Shown here in pieces: positions 9,743 through 17,625 of a stretch of DNA of 64,000 bases. Under the pieces are notes generated by a model. It was not told where the DNA came from. It did not search any database and saw nothing but the letters and a program-made list of their open reading frames with translations. The first letter of the stretch is position 1. Each line of letters starts with the position of its first letter. This DNA is from Bacillus mycoides (GTDB lineage: Bacteria; Bacillota; Bacilli; Bacillales; Bacillaceae_G): NCBI RefSeq assembly GCF_001757995.1, contig NZ_LXLV01000062.1:186001-250000 (forward strand), in the 5' to 3' direction. The position numbers were made by a program, and so were the translations under genes.

Positions 9743-11791
9743 TTAATCGAGCTTCTCTCCCTGGAACACACCTGTCCCATCAAGATAAGTACGCAGCGAA
9801 GCATATTGATCATTATGCCAAAACGCTTCTGAATCAACTAGTATCGCCGCATCTTGTCTTGCTGTTTCTAACGCCCGATAATCATGCACCATATCAGCAA
9901 CCTTAAATTCTGGTAGACCACTTTGCTTACTTCCAAAGAAATCCCCAGGACCTCGTAACTCTAAATCTTTTTCTGACAATACAAATCCATCATTTGTTTC
10001 AGTCATAATGCGCATTCTTTCTTTTCCCGTTTCTGATTTCGGGTCCGCAATTAATAAACAATATGATTGTTCACTACCACGCCCAACACGCCCCCTCAGC
10101 TGATGGAGCTGTGATAAACCGAAACGTTCCGCGTCATAAATAACCATAACAGTCGCATTTGGTACATTCACACCTACTTCAACAACTGTTGTCGACACAA
10201 GAATTTGCACTTTATTTTCACTAAACTGTCCCATTATTTCTTCTTTTTCTTGAGATGATAGTCTCCCATGCATTAATCCAACTTGGCATTTCCCTTGATA
10301 ATGATGAGTCAGCATACTATGTAAGTCGATAGCATTTTGTACATCAAGCTTCTCAGACTCTTCAATAAGAGGGCAAATAACATATGCCTGTCTTCCTTTT
10401 TTTATCTCTTTCTCCACAAAACCGAGAACACGATCTAACATATCATGTTTTGCCCAGTACGTTTCGATTACCTTTCTACCAGCTGGCATTTCATCGATAA
10501 TAGAAACGTCCATCTCTCCAAATGCAGTGATAGCTAACGTACGCGGGATTGGGGTCGCCGTCATAAACAACACATCTGGACTTTCACCTTTCTCACGTAA
10601 AACCCGGCGCTGCGCCACACCAAATCGATGCTGTTCATCGGTAATAACGAGACCTAACCTATGAAATATAACTTCGTCTTGAATTAAAGCGTGCGTCCCA
10701 ACAAGGATGTCTACTTCTCCCTGTTCTAATCTCGACAAAATTTCTCGACGTCTCGCACCTTTAACAGAACTTGTTAGCAATTCAACCTTCATACCGAAAT
10801 GTGAAAACGTCTCCGCGAGCGACTGATAATGTTGTTCGGCTAAAATTTCTGTAGGAACCATTAAAGCACCTTGATAATGAGCCAATTTCGCCGCATAAAG
10901 AGCAATCGCAGCAACAACTGTTTTCCCAGAACCTACATCCCCTTGCAATAATCGATTCATTCGGTACGGAGATACCATATCTTTCATTATTTCATCTACA
11001 ACCCGGCGCTGTGCGCCAGTTAATGGAAACGGAAGTGCATCAGTAAACTCTTGCAATTCTACTAATGAAATTTCTTTTTTCGTCCCTTTCGAGTTTTCCC
11101 TTTCCATTTTCCGTAATGTTTGCATTTTCAACTGAAACAAGAAAAATTCCTCATATACAAAACGGCGACGCGCTTGCTTTAAGTCTTCCTGTCCCATCGG
11201 AAAATGTAACGTTCGAAGCGCTTCATAACGTGGTAATAATTTATACCTACTTAACAAACCGTCAGGTAACACTTCAATTATAGAATCTCCATACGCCTTT
11301 AAAGCCTGGGCAATAAAACGGCGCATCTGTTTTACTGTCAGTTTCCCTTTCACGGAATATACTGGTTCTACTTCTTGTTGACGCACAACCGGTCCAAAAT
11401 GAAGTTCTGATACAGCGATCGTTTGGCGATGCTGATCCCATTTACCAGTAATCGTTACTGTTTCATCTAACGTTAACTTTTGCTTATAGTAAGGTCTATT
11501 AAAACATACCGCCGTAATTAAATAACGACCGACGAGAACACGAACTGTAAGACGCGACTTTTTCTTTCCATAATATTGAAGTAGAGGAGCACTATGGACT
11601 TTCCCCTCAACTGTCACACGCTCATCATGCTTTACGTCAGCAAGATCTTTCATCGCATAGTCTTCATAACGGTACGGAAAATGTTCTAACAGATGAGAAA
11701 CTGTATAAATTCCCATCTCATGTAATAACTCAGATGTTTCTCCTCCGATTCCCTTTACATCCGTAACAGGAACTTGTACAACTTCATTCAA
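9743..11791 (-). CDS. recG: ATP-dependent DNA helicase RecG
   Basis: Branch-migration helicase that reverses stalled forks and processes recombination intermediates. The 682 residues comprise an N-terminal wedge/OB domain (about 60-150) and two helicase lobes. Walker A is [12 protein letters not shown] near 283, followed by the DEQHRFG box, the [10 protein letters not shown] motif III, and QLRGRVGRG motif VI near 590. The start is not certain. A TTG at 11791 (MNEVVQVPV) is best spaced from a GGAG site. A GTG three codons earlier is almost adjacent to that site. Unlike B. subtilis, sdaAA and sdaAB do not separate it from the fakA homologue. Confidence 0.94.
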
Positions 11792-11934
11792 GATTCTCAC
11801 GCTCCGTCACATTATTTTCTTCGATTCATTCTATTGATTATCCATTAACATCATTGACATCTGTACTCGCTCTCTTTCACCTTATATATTCTATCATAGG
11901 CATTCTAAGAGAAACTACTCTAATCCCTCTATAT

Positions 11935-12035
11935 AAAGTGAAACTATAATCAGTGGGGGTTTTGTTCATCCCCCACTGATTATTAGCCTTCACCAATCGG
12001 GCGTTTACGGGCAGTTAATGCGGGATAAAACAAAG
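11935..12035. repeat. Intergenic hairpin repeat, copy 1
   Basis: A stretch starting AAAGTGAAAC contains a near-perfect 12-bp inverted repeat (11948-11959 with 11970-11981, AATCAGTGGGGG arms). It is followed by TATTAG, then a CGGGCG-TTTACGGGCAG segment. A diverged relative occurs at 61325-61412. I recognise this as a B. cereus-group type of dispersed intergenic repeat, but I cannot assign it to a named bcr family. It is non-coding on both strands as far as I can see. Confidence 0.7.
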
Positions 12036-12049
12036 ATATACAACACGTA

Positions 12050-12092
12050 AGAAAAGAGCCTCACTATTAGCAGCAAGGCTCTTTTCTATCAT
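12050..12092 (-). terminator. Terminator after fakA
   Basis: GAAAAGAGCC pairs with GGCTCTTTTC around a 16-base loop, with T-rich sequence on the minus-strand exit. It ends the asp23-fakA transcript before recG. The rest of the 11792-12196 gap holds only the hairpin repeat; no recG promoter was recognised with confidence. Confidence 0.7.
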
Positions 12093-12196
12093 CAATATGC
12101 TAGCCTTTTGAATAAAAACTAGTAATAAGTTCCATATCACTACTTCTTATCCATTAGCAAGTAAGTAATCCATCTATTTTCAAAACAAATCTTTTC

Positions 12197-13873
12197 TTAT
12201 TCGACAGAGAAGATGAAAGAATACACCGGTTGGTTCCCTGCATGTACTTCTACTTCTGCATCTTCAAAGTTCTCTTCAACAAACGCAACTAATTCAGCCA
12301 CTTCTTCATCAGTTGCATCTTCACCTTGTAGAATCGTTACAATTTCAGAATCCTCATCAATTAGTGCTTCTAGTAATTGCTTCGCAGCTCCTACTTTTTC
12401 AGCGTTTGTTGATACGATTTTCCCATCTGCAATACACATGAAATCATCTTTCTGAATTTCCACACCGTCAATTTCCGTATCACGAACAGCATACGTAATT
12501 TGACCTGTTTTCACATGAGATAAAGCTTCTTTCATGTTTTCTTCATTCTCTTCTAGCGTTCCAACTGGATTAAATGCTAACATTGCAGCCATACCTTGAG
12601 GAACTGTTTTTGAACGAACAACAATAACTTCTTGTTCTACAACTGACGCTGCTTGTTCTGCTGCCATTACGATATTTCCGTTATTTGGTAGAATGATGAT
12701 TTTTTCCGCATTTGCTTCTTCAATCGCCTTCACAATATCCTCCGTACTCGGATTCATCGTTTGGCCACCTTCGATAACTTTCGTTGCGCCAATGCTCTCA
12801 AATAAAGTTTTAATACCAGATCCCATAGCTACAGTTACAATACCATACGGTTGTTTCTCTTTTGGCTGATTCGTTTGTTCAGGTACCATGGTAGGTTCAT
12901 CTAATAAAGCAGTATGCTGTTCACGCATATTTTCTACTTTGATCTTAATTAGACTACCGTAACGTTGTCCATAGTTCATTGGATCTCCAGGATGTTCCGC
13001 ATGAATATGAACCTTTACAACCTCATCATCCGATACAACAAGTAGTGAATCTCCGTACACACTAATATCTTCACGGAATTTTTGTTCAGAGAAATTATGT
13101 TCCTTCATTTTTTCAGGCTCTAATTTCACCATGAATTCCGTACAATATCCATACTTAATATCTTCTGTACTCAATTGGCTTTGTACACTACGGTGATGTT
13201 CTGCGCGTACCATGTCATTCATAGATGGTTGGGCAGGCACATTAGAAGAAATCGTTTCTCCTTTTAAGTCAGCTAAAAATCCTTCATATACAACAACAAG
13301 ACCTTTACCACCGCTATCTACAACGCCAACTTGTTTTAATACAGGTAATAAATCTGGCGTACGATTTAACGATGCGTTTGCTTCTTTTACAACGTCTTCC
13401 ATAAACAAAACAAAGTCGCGCTGTTTTTTCGCAACTGTCACTGCATATTTACCCGTTTCTCTTGCAACCGTTAAAATCGTTCCTTCAATCGGTTTCATAA
13501 CCGCTTTGTAAGCTGCCTCTACTCCAGCTTCTAAAGCTGCAGCGAAATCAACTGTCGTTAATTCTTCTTTTTGTTCAATGGATTTAGAGAAACCACGGAA
13601 TAACTGAGATAAAATAACCCCAGAGTTACCACGAGCTCCCATTAATAATCCTTTGGCTAAACTTACGCCGACTTTACCAGCATGTTGTGAAGGATTTGCT
13701 TTCACTTCACGTGCTCCTGAAGTCATTGATAAGTTCATGTTTGTACCGGTATCGCCATCTGGAACTGGAAATACGTTTAATGCATCAACAAGCTGAACAT
13801 TATTTGTTAAATTATTGGCTCCTTGAATGATCATTTGTGATAAACGTTTTCCATCAATTTTTTGAATTGACAC
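12197..13873 (-). CDS. fakA: Fatty acid kinase FakA (DhaL/YloV family)
   Basis: Kinase subunit that phosphorylates exogenous fatty acids held by FakB (DegV-family) partners, feeding acyl-phosphate to PlsY/PlsX. The 558-residue protein has an N-terminal DhaL ATP-binding domain. FPVPDGDTGTNM (about 36-47) supplies the metal-binding aspartates, and GARGNSGVILSQ lies near 80. A middle domain and a DegV-like C-terminal domain follow. The start is a GTG behind AAGGAGG. It lies 22 bp after an Asp23-family gene, as in many firmicutes. No FakB gene is visible here; it is normally encoded elsewhere. Confidence 0.9.
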   Translation of the reverse strand: MSIQKIDGKRLSQMIIQGANNLTNNVQLVDALNVFPVPDGDTGTNMNLSMTSGAREVKANPSQHAGKVGVSLAKGLLMGARGNSGVILSQLFRGFSKSIEQKEELTTVDFAAALEAGVEAAYKAVMKPIEGTILTVARETGKYAVTVAKKQRDFVLFMEDVVKEANASLNRTPDLLPVLKQVGVVDSGGKGLVVVYEGFLADLKGETISSNVPAQPSMNDMVRAEHHRSVQSQLSTEDIKYGYCTEFMVKLEPEKMKEHNFSEQKFREDISVYGDSLLVVSDDEVVKVHIHAEHPGDPMNYGQRYGSLIKIKVENMREQHTALLDEPTMVPEQTNQPKEKQPYGIVTVAMGSGIKTLFESIGATKVIEGGQTMNPSTEDIVKAIEEANAEKIIILPNNGNIVMAAEQAASVVEQEVIVVRSKTVPQGMAAMLAFNPVGTLEENEENMKEALSHVKTGQITYAVRDTEIDGVEIQKDDFMCIADGKIVSTNAEKVGAAKQLLEALIDEDSEIVTILQGEDATDEEVAELVAFVEENFEDAEVEVHAGNQPVYSFIFSVE

Positions 13874-13895
13874 AGATTTTCCTCCTTAATGCACA

Positions 13896-14258
13896 TTACA
13901 AGTTTATTACTTTAACTCCTTGTACGTAGATGTTTACAGAATCTACTGCTAGTCCTACAGTTTGATCTAATGTATATTTCACTTTAGTCTGCACGTTATG
14001 TGCTACTTCTGAAATTTTCGTACCATAGCTCACAATAATATACATATCAATATGTACTTCATCTTCATCTTTACGAACAATAACGCCTCTAGTGAAGTTT
14101 TCTTTTCGTAAAATGTCTGTTAATCCATCTTTTAATTGATTTTTTGATGCCATACCTACGATACCGTAGCAATCTACTGCGGCACCTCCAGCAATTGTTG
14201 CAATTACTTCTGTACTAATATCAATTTGACCGTACTTTGTTTTAATTTCAATTGACAT
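13896..14258 (-). CDS. yloU: Asp23/Gls24-family protein (YloU)
   Basis: A 120-residue protein with the Asp23 fold: an N-terminal beta strand, TIAGGAAVDCYGIVGMA around residues 22-38, and the C-terminal QTVGLAVDSVNIYVQGV. Family members in staphylococci are abundant membrane-associated envelope proteins, and the exact role in Bacillus is unknown. GGGGGAAACGAG precedes the ATG. The gene forms a pair with fakA, suggesting a link to membrane lipid status, which is inference only. Confidence 0.9.
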   Translation of the reverse strand: MSIEIKTKYGQIDISTEVIATIAGGAAVDCYGIVGMASKNQLKDGLTDILRKENFTRGVIVRKDEDEVHIDMYIIVSYGTKISEVAHNVQTKVKYTLDQTVGLAVDSVNIYVQGVKVINL

Positions 14259-14440
14259 CTCGTTTCCCCCTTCATAAATGGTGAAAGTGAGCTAGACTAC
14301 TTTAGTTACTATCATATAATCTTTTTAAAGAAAATTCCATCGTTCTTTCTTTTTCACTCTCATATTTTATGTTTTTAATTACATTTTTTTATGATGAGCA
14401 AAATAGTCCATTGTTATTATACAACATGTACCACTATAAT

Positions 14441-14512
14441 ATGTCAAGCAATTTTTCTTGATTTCACCTTTTCTTCATTGACATATAGTGTCAAGTATTT
14501 TTTCTTGATTTC
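14441..14512. repeat. Tandem-like 25-bp direct repeat between yloU and rpmB
   Basis: Positions 14441-14465 and 14488-14512 match at 22 of 25 positions (TGTCAAG, short spacer, TTTTTCTTGATTTC), with a period of 47 bp. Each unit contains an internal dyad TCAAG-N8-CTTGA. On the minus strand each presents an A-rich stretch followed by TTGACA, as in an UP element plus -35 box reading toward yloU. The rest of the 14259-14636 gap is AT-rich with no gene. Confidence 0.6.
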
Positions 14513-14526
14513 TTTTTCCTACGGTG

Positions 14527-14555
14527 TTGCATTCTCTTTTTAGTTGTGTTAAATT
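14527..14555 (+). promoter_or_regulatory. Probable rpmB promoter
   Basis: TTGCAT (14527-14532), 17-bp spacer, TAAATT (14550-14555) on the plus strand, about 80 bp before the rpmB start. The -10 is only a four-of-six match, and a TATAGT overlaps just downstream. Confidence 0.5.
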
Positions 14556-14636
14556 ATAGTAGTGTTTTTAGCATCGCATAAAAGACTAACATTGAAAAAT
14601 TACGTATGTTACGGTAGTTAAGGGAGGGAAATATAA

Positions 14637-14825
14637 ATGGCTCGTGTTTGTGCTATCACTGGAAGAAAAGCTCGTTCTGGTAACTCTCGTTCTCACGCAA
14701 TGAACGCTACAAAACGTAAATGGGGCGCTAACCTTCAAAAAGTTCGCGTACGCATCGACGGAAAAGTTCAACGTGTTTACGTTTCTGCTAGAGCATTAAA
14801 ATCTGGCAAAATCGAACGTGTTTAA
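14637..14825 (+). CDS. rpmB: 50S ribosomal protein L28
   Basis: A highly basic 62-residue protein opening [20 protein letters not shown] and carrying [14 protein letters not shown], as in L28 of the large subunit near the E site. GGGAGGGAAAT lies just before the ATG. It is a single plus-strand gene divergent from yloU and convergent with spoVM, closed by a symmetrical terminator. The N-terminus has a single cysteine, so it is not the four-cysteine zinc-binding form. Confidence 0.97.
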
Positions 14826-14829
14826 TAAT

Positions 14830-14860
14830 AAAAAAAAGAGCCGCTAGGCTCTTTTTTTAT
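14830..14860. terminator. Bidirectional terminator after rpmB
   Basis: AAAAAAAGAGCC, GCTA loop, GGCTCTTTTTTT. The stem is flanked by A on one side and T on the other, so it can stop rpmB transcripts and also act on leftward transcripts from spoVM. Confidence 0.88.
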
Positions 14861-14871
14861 TATACCAATGG

Positions 14872-14903
14872 AAAAAGCACCGGTAATAGGTGCTTTTTTT
14901 AGT
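14872..14903. terminator. Second hairpin terminator beside spoVM
   Basis: AAAAAGCACC pairs with GGTGCTTTTT around a seven-base loop, with additional T. Its right arm overlaps the spoVM stop codon, so it probably ends the spoVM transcript. It also backs up the rpmB terminator. Confidence 0.75.
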
Positions 14904-14979
14904 CTTTTTTGAAGGTATTTAACATCGCACGAACAATTCCACCAAGAAATTTAGGTAACTTAATTGTATAAAATCTCAT
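14899..14979 (-). CDS. spoVM: Stage V sporulation protein SpoVM
   Basis: A 26-codon gene, short enough to be missed by length filters. It begins MRFYTIKLPKFLGGIVRAML and ends NTFKKD, nearly identical to the B. subtilis peptide. SpoVM is an amphipathic helix that recognises the positive curvature of the forespore outer membrane, recruits SpoIVA and so anchors coat assembly in the mother cell. GGAGGGAAACC precedes the ATG. A candidate SigE promoter lies upstream. Pro9, important for curvature sensing in the B. subtilis peptide, is retained. Confidence 0.95.
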   Translation of the reverse strand: MRFYTIKLPKFLGGIVRAMLNTFKKD

Positions 14980-15014
14980 GGTTTCCCTCCTAATCCCCAT
15001 TACTCCACTTGTTC

Positions 15015-15043
15015 ACTATATGATGCAAGGAGCAAAATTGTTT
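15015..15043 (-). promoter_or_regulatory. Candidate SigE promoter for spoVM
   Basis: Minus strand: CATATAGT (15015-15022) resembles the SigE -10 consensus CATACA-T, with AAACAAT (15037-15043) 14 bp upstream as a weak -35. It fits exactly in the 66-bp gap between the thiN stop and spoVM, and SigE control of spoVM is established in B. subtilis. Confidence 0.45.
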
Positions 15044-15045
15044 CT

Positions 15046-15687
15046 TCAATCAGTGCTTCTTATCATCATTAATATGCCAGAGGTAAATGAAAAAGTACCT
15101 TTTTCCTCAATGAGTTCATTACTAATACAAAGTGTCGATCCCCACTCTATTGTTTTATTAGTAAGAGGGTACTTAAAGCCTTGAAGTGTAATGCCTTCTA
15201 CCCTTTCAGTAACTGGTACAAATGATACATATGGAAAATGTTCATTTCCTTCAATTATATACACACCTATCTTTTTCACCATTATCTCATTTTTATTATC
15301 CACAATACACATTTCTACCTGTGCTTCTAATCCCTTTAAAAGCATCTGTATATTCGCTAAACCGTGATCAAGCCTTCCACCAGTAGCACCAAAAATACGA
15401 ATTAATTTTGGTTTCTGTTCTAAAGCCCAGCTAATTGCAATTTCTAAATCTGTTTGATCTTTTTCTCGCGGGACAATATGTAATTCATTTGTTTGCTGTC
15501 TCATCCATGCTAATTCCTCATCAGTAACTGAATCATAATCCCCAAACGCAACAGCCGGAGTGATTCCTCTTTTCAACAAACGGTACACTCCTCTATCAAC
15601 GGCCGCCCAAACTACTTCTTCATTTTCATACCGAGAAAAATCTGCGCAGTATTCTGCAGGTCCTCCCGCTAAAATATGAATAATCAT
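15046..15687 (-). CDS. thiN: Thiamine pyrophosphokinase
   Basis: Transfers pyrophosphate from ATP to thiamine, giving the cofactor ThDP. The 213 residues start MIIHILAGGPAEY and contain the GDYDS metal and substrate aspartates near residue 57, DQTDLE near 81 and GATGGRLDH near 104, all typical of the family. The ATG at 15687 follows AAGGGGAAGG. The longer in-frame reading to 15765 passes through a terminator hairpin and is rejected. It is last in the rsgA-rpe-thiN order known from Bacillus. Confidence 0.95.
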   Translation of the reverse strand: MIIHILAGGPAEYCADFSRYENEEVVWAAVDRGVYRLLKRGITPAVAFGDYDSVTDEELAWMRQQTNELHIVPREKDQTDLEIAISWALEQKPKLIRIFGATGGRLDHGLANIQMLLKGLEAQVEMCIVDNKNEIMVKKIGVYIIEGNEHFPYVSFVPVTERVEGITLQGFKYPLTNKTIEWGSTLCISNELIEEKGTFSFTSGILMMIRSTD

Positions 15688-15707
15688 TTTTCCTTCCCCT
15701 TCTATTG

Positions 15708-15746
15708 TAAAAAGGCAATCTGCCATTCGGTAGATTGCCTTTCTCC
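15708..15746 (-). terminator. Hairpin between rpe and thiN
   Basis: AAAGGCAATCT pairs with AGATTGCCTTT around a ten-base loop, followed on the minus strand by TTTTT. It should reduce or stop read-through from rpe into thiN, so thiN may need another promoter or be expressed by read-through. Confidence 0.75.
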
Positions 15747-15826
15747 TTATTTGCCACTCTAACATGTATAAATAGTGAAGTCTTACTGAACTAGAAGCTT
15801 CACTATGATAAAGGTTCGTTCATTCT

Positions 15827-16471
15827 TTATCCGCGAATTACACGAATTGCTTCACCGCGGTCTTTTTGATTGTATACTGCTGATCCCGCTACAAGAACAT
15901 TCGCTCCTGCTTCAATACAAAGTCTTGCCGTTTCAGCGTTGACACCACCATCAACTTCAATTTCCACTTGTAGATTTCGCTCTTTAACCATTTCTGCAAC
16001 TTGTTTGATTTTCGGTAATACAGAATGGATAAACTTCTGTCCGCCAAATCCAGGATTTACTGTCATAAGTAATACCATGTCTATATCTTCTAATACATGC
16101 TCAATCGTTGAAACTGGAGTATGTGGATTTAATACAACTCCCGCTTTAATGTCATGAGATTTAATTAACTGAATTGTACGATGTAGATGTGGACAAGCTT
16201 CTACATGAACAGTAATAATATCAGCTCCCGCTTTTGCAAAAGTTGGGATATAGTTATCAGGATTTTCAATCATTAAATGTACATCTAATGGTAATGATGT
16301 AATCGGTCGAATTGCTTCTACAATTAATGGTCCAATCGTAATATTTGGTACGAAATGTCCATCCATTACATCGACGTGAATGTAGTCAGCTCCGCCTTTT
16401 TCTACATCTTTAATCTCTTCCCCTAATCTTGAAAAATCTGCTGATAAAATCGATGGTGCAATTTTGATCAT
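15827..16471 (-). CDS. rpe: Ribulose-phosphate 3-epimerase
   Basis: Interconverts ribulose-5-phosphate and xylulose-5-phosphate in the pentose phosphate pathway. It is a 214-residue TIM barrel. [13 protein letters not shown] opens it, [15 protein letters not shown] (about 30-44) gives a metal His/Asp pair, HLMIEN is near 65, [10 protein letters not shown] near 138, and EVDGGVN near 172 carries the second catalytic Asp. It starts two bases after the rsgA stop behind GAGG, indicating coupling to rsgA. Confidence 0.96.
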   Translation of the reverse strand: MIKIAPSILSADFSRLGEEIKDVEKGGADYIHVDVMDGHFVPNITIGPLIVEAIRPITSLPLDVHLMIENPDNYIPTFAKAGADIITVHVEACPHLHRTIQLIKSHDIKAGVVLNPHTPVSTIEHVLEDIDMVLLMTVNPGFGGQKFIHSVLPKIKQVAEMVKERNLQVEIEVDGGVNAETARLCIEAGANVLVAGSAVYNQKDRGEAIRVIRG

Positions 16472-16473
16472 GA

Positions 16474-17355
16474 CTAATACCTCGGCTTTCTCTCTCTAAT
16501 TTCTTCTACGAATTGTTTGTAATTCTTATAACGATATTCGGTAATCTTTCCTTCTTCAACCGCAGCTTTCACTGCACATTTCGGCTCAACAAGGTGTGTA
16601 CACCCTCTAAATTTACAGTATTGGCTCGCTTCTTTCAACTCTGGAAAACAATATGTAAGGTCTTCTACCTCTATATCTATGAAATCAAGCGAACTAAAAC
16701 CAGGTGTATCCGCAACAAGTCCGCTTCCAACTGTAATTAATTCCACGTGTCTTGTCGTGTGCTTTCCACGCCCTAAATGTGAGGAAATATCATTAGTTTT
16801 CAATTCTAAATCTGGGCGTAATACGTTTAGCATTGAAGATTTCCCAACACCAGATTGGCCTGCAACGACGGAAATACAACCTTCTAAGAATGGTTTCAGA
16901 ATATCAATACTTTCCGCAGTATTTATAGAAGTAAACAACACATCATAACCCATTTCACGATAATCATTCGCATAAGATTCAACAGTTCCTCTCATTTTTT
17001 CATCTACTAAATCCATCTTACTAATACAAATAATCGGCTTAATGTTATGATATTCAATCAACACTAAAAATCGATCTAACAGTCCTGGATTAAAATCTGG
17101 TTCTACCGCAGAGAAAACGAGAATCGCTTGATCAACATTAGCAATAGGAGGTCTAACAAGTTCATTTTTTCGATCAAATACTTCTAACACATATCCTTCA
17201 CTCGGATTATCTGCTTGAAAAACGACTTGGTCTCCTACAAGTGGCGTAATTTTATTCTTTCTAAATACACCACGCCCGCGACATTGTGTAATCCCTTCCT
17301 CATTCTGCACATAATAAAACCCACTTAGAGCTTTTACAATTTTTCCTTCTGGCAT
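16474..17355 (-). CDS. rsgA: Ribosome small-subunit biogenesis GTPase RsgA (CpgA)
   Basis: Circularly permuted GTPase acting late in 30S maturation. The 293 residues show an N-terminal OB fold, then the permuted order SKMD (G4, about 118), [12 protein letters not shown] (G1, about 169) and DTPGFSS (G3, about 217). A C-terminal zinc module follows with Cys and His in [14 protein letters not shown]. In B. subtilis the protein is phosphorylated by PrkC, whose gene lies just upstream here, though a terminator intervenes. Confidence 0.96.
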   Translation of the reverse strand: MPEGKIVKALSGFYYVQNEEGITQCRGRGVFRKNKITPLVGDQVVFQADNPSEGYVLEVFDRKNELVRPPIANVDQAILVFSAVEPDFNPGLLDRFLVLIEYHNIKPIICISKMDLVDEKMRGTVESYANDYREMGYDVLFTSINTAESIDILKPFLEGCISVVAGQSGVGKSSMLNVLRPDLELKTNDISSHLGRGKHTTRHVELITVGSGLVADTPGFSSLDFIDIEVEDLTYCFPELKEASQYCKFRGCTHLVEPKCAVKAAVEEGKITEYRYKNYKQFVEEIRERKPRY

Positions 17356-17534
17356 ATAATTCTCCTTTATTTTGTATAAAATGAAACTGCAATTAAATAT
17401 GAATAGACTAGTGTTCTTTAAACAATTATTTCAAAGCCCACCAAATATATACCCAGGCTCATATATTTAATCTACCATCAAATTTGAAATATTATTTACA
17501 ACAGTATCACTTTTACAGCTTTTTGAATCATATA

Positions 17535-17586
17535 TTTTTGCCTGTTATACAGTCCACGATGTAGACAGCATAACAGGCAAGAGTAA
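17535..17586 (-). terminator. Terminator after prkC
   Basis: TTTGCCTGTTAT pairs with ATAACAGGCAAG around a loop of about 20 bases, followed by T-rich sequence on the minus strand. The remaining 17356-17534 stretch is AT-rich, with no gene and no convincing promoter for rsgA. Confidence 0.72.
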
Positions 17587-17625
17587 TACATCCCATCTTC
17601 TATATAAGGACGATGAAATTCACTA

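Noticed and set aside
9655-9837. N-terminal extension of fapR by 61 codons
   Set aside because: It would code through the promoter, operator and recG end, and FapR homologues begin at [10 protein letters not shown].
14478-14506. TTGACA at 14478 as a plus-strand rpmB promoter
   Set aside because: No acceptable -10 lies 16-19 bp downstream; the TTGCAT/TAAATT pair at 14527-14555 is better placed.
14586-14771. Minus-strand frame across rpmB
   Set aside because: Overlaps the rpmB coding region on the opposite strand and begins inside a conserved gene with no Shine-Dalgarno.
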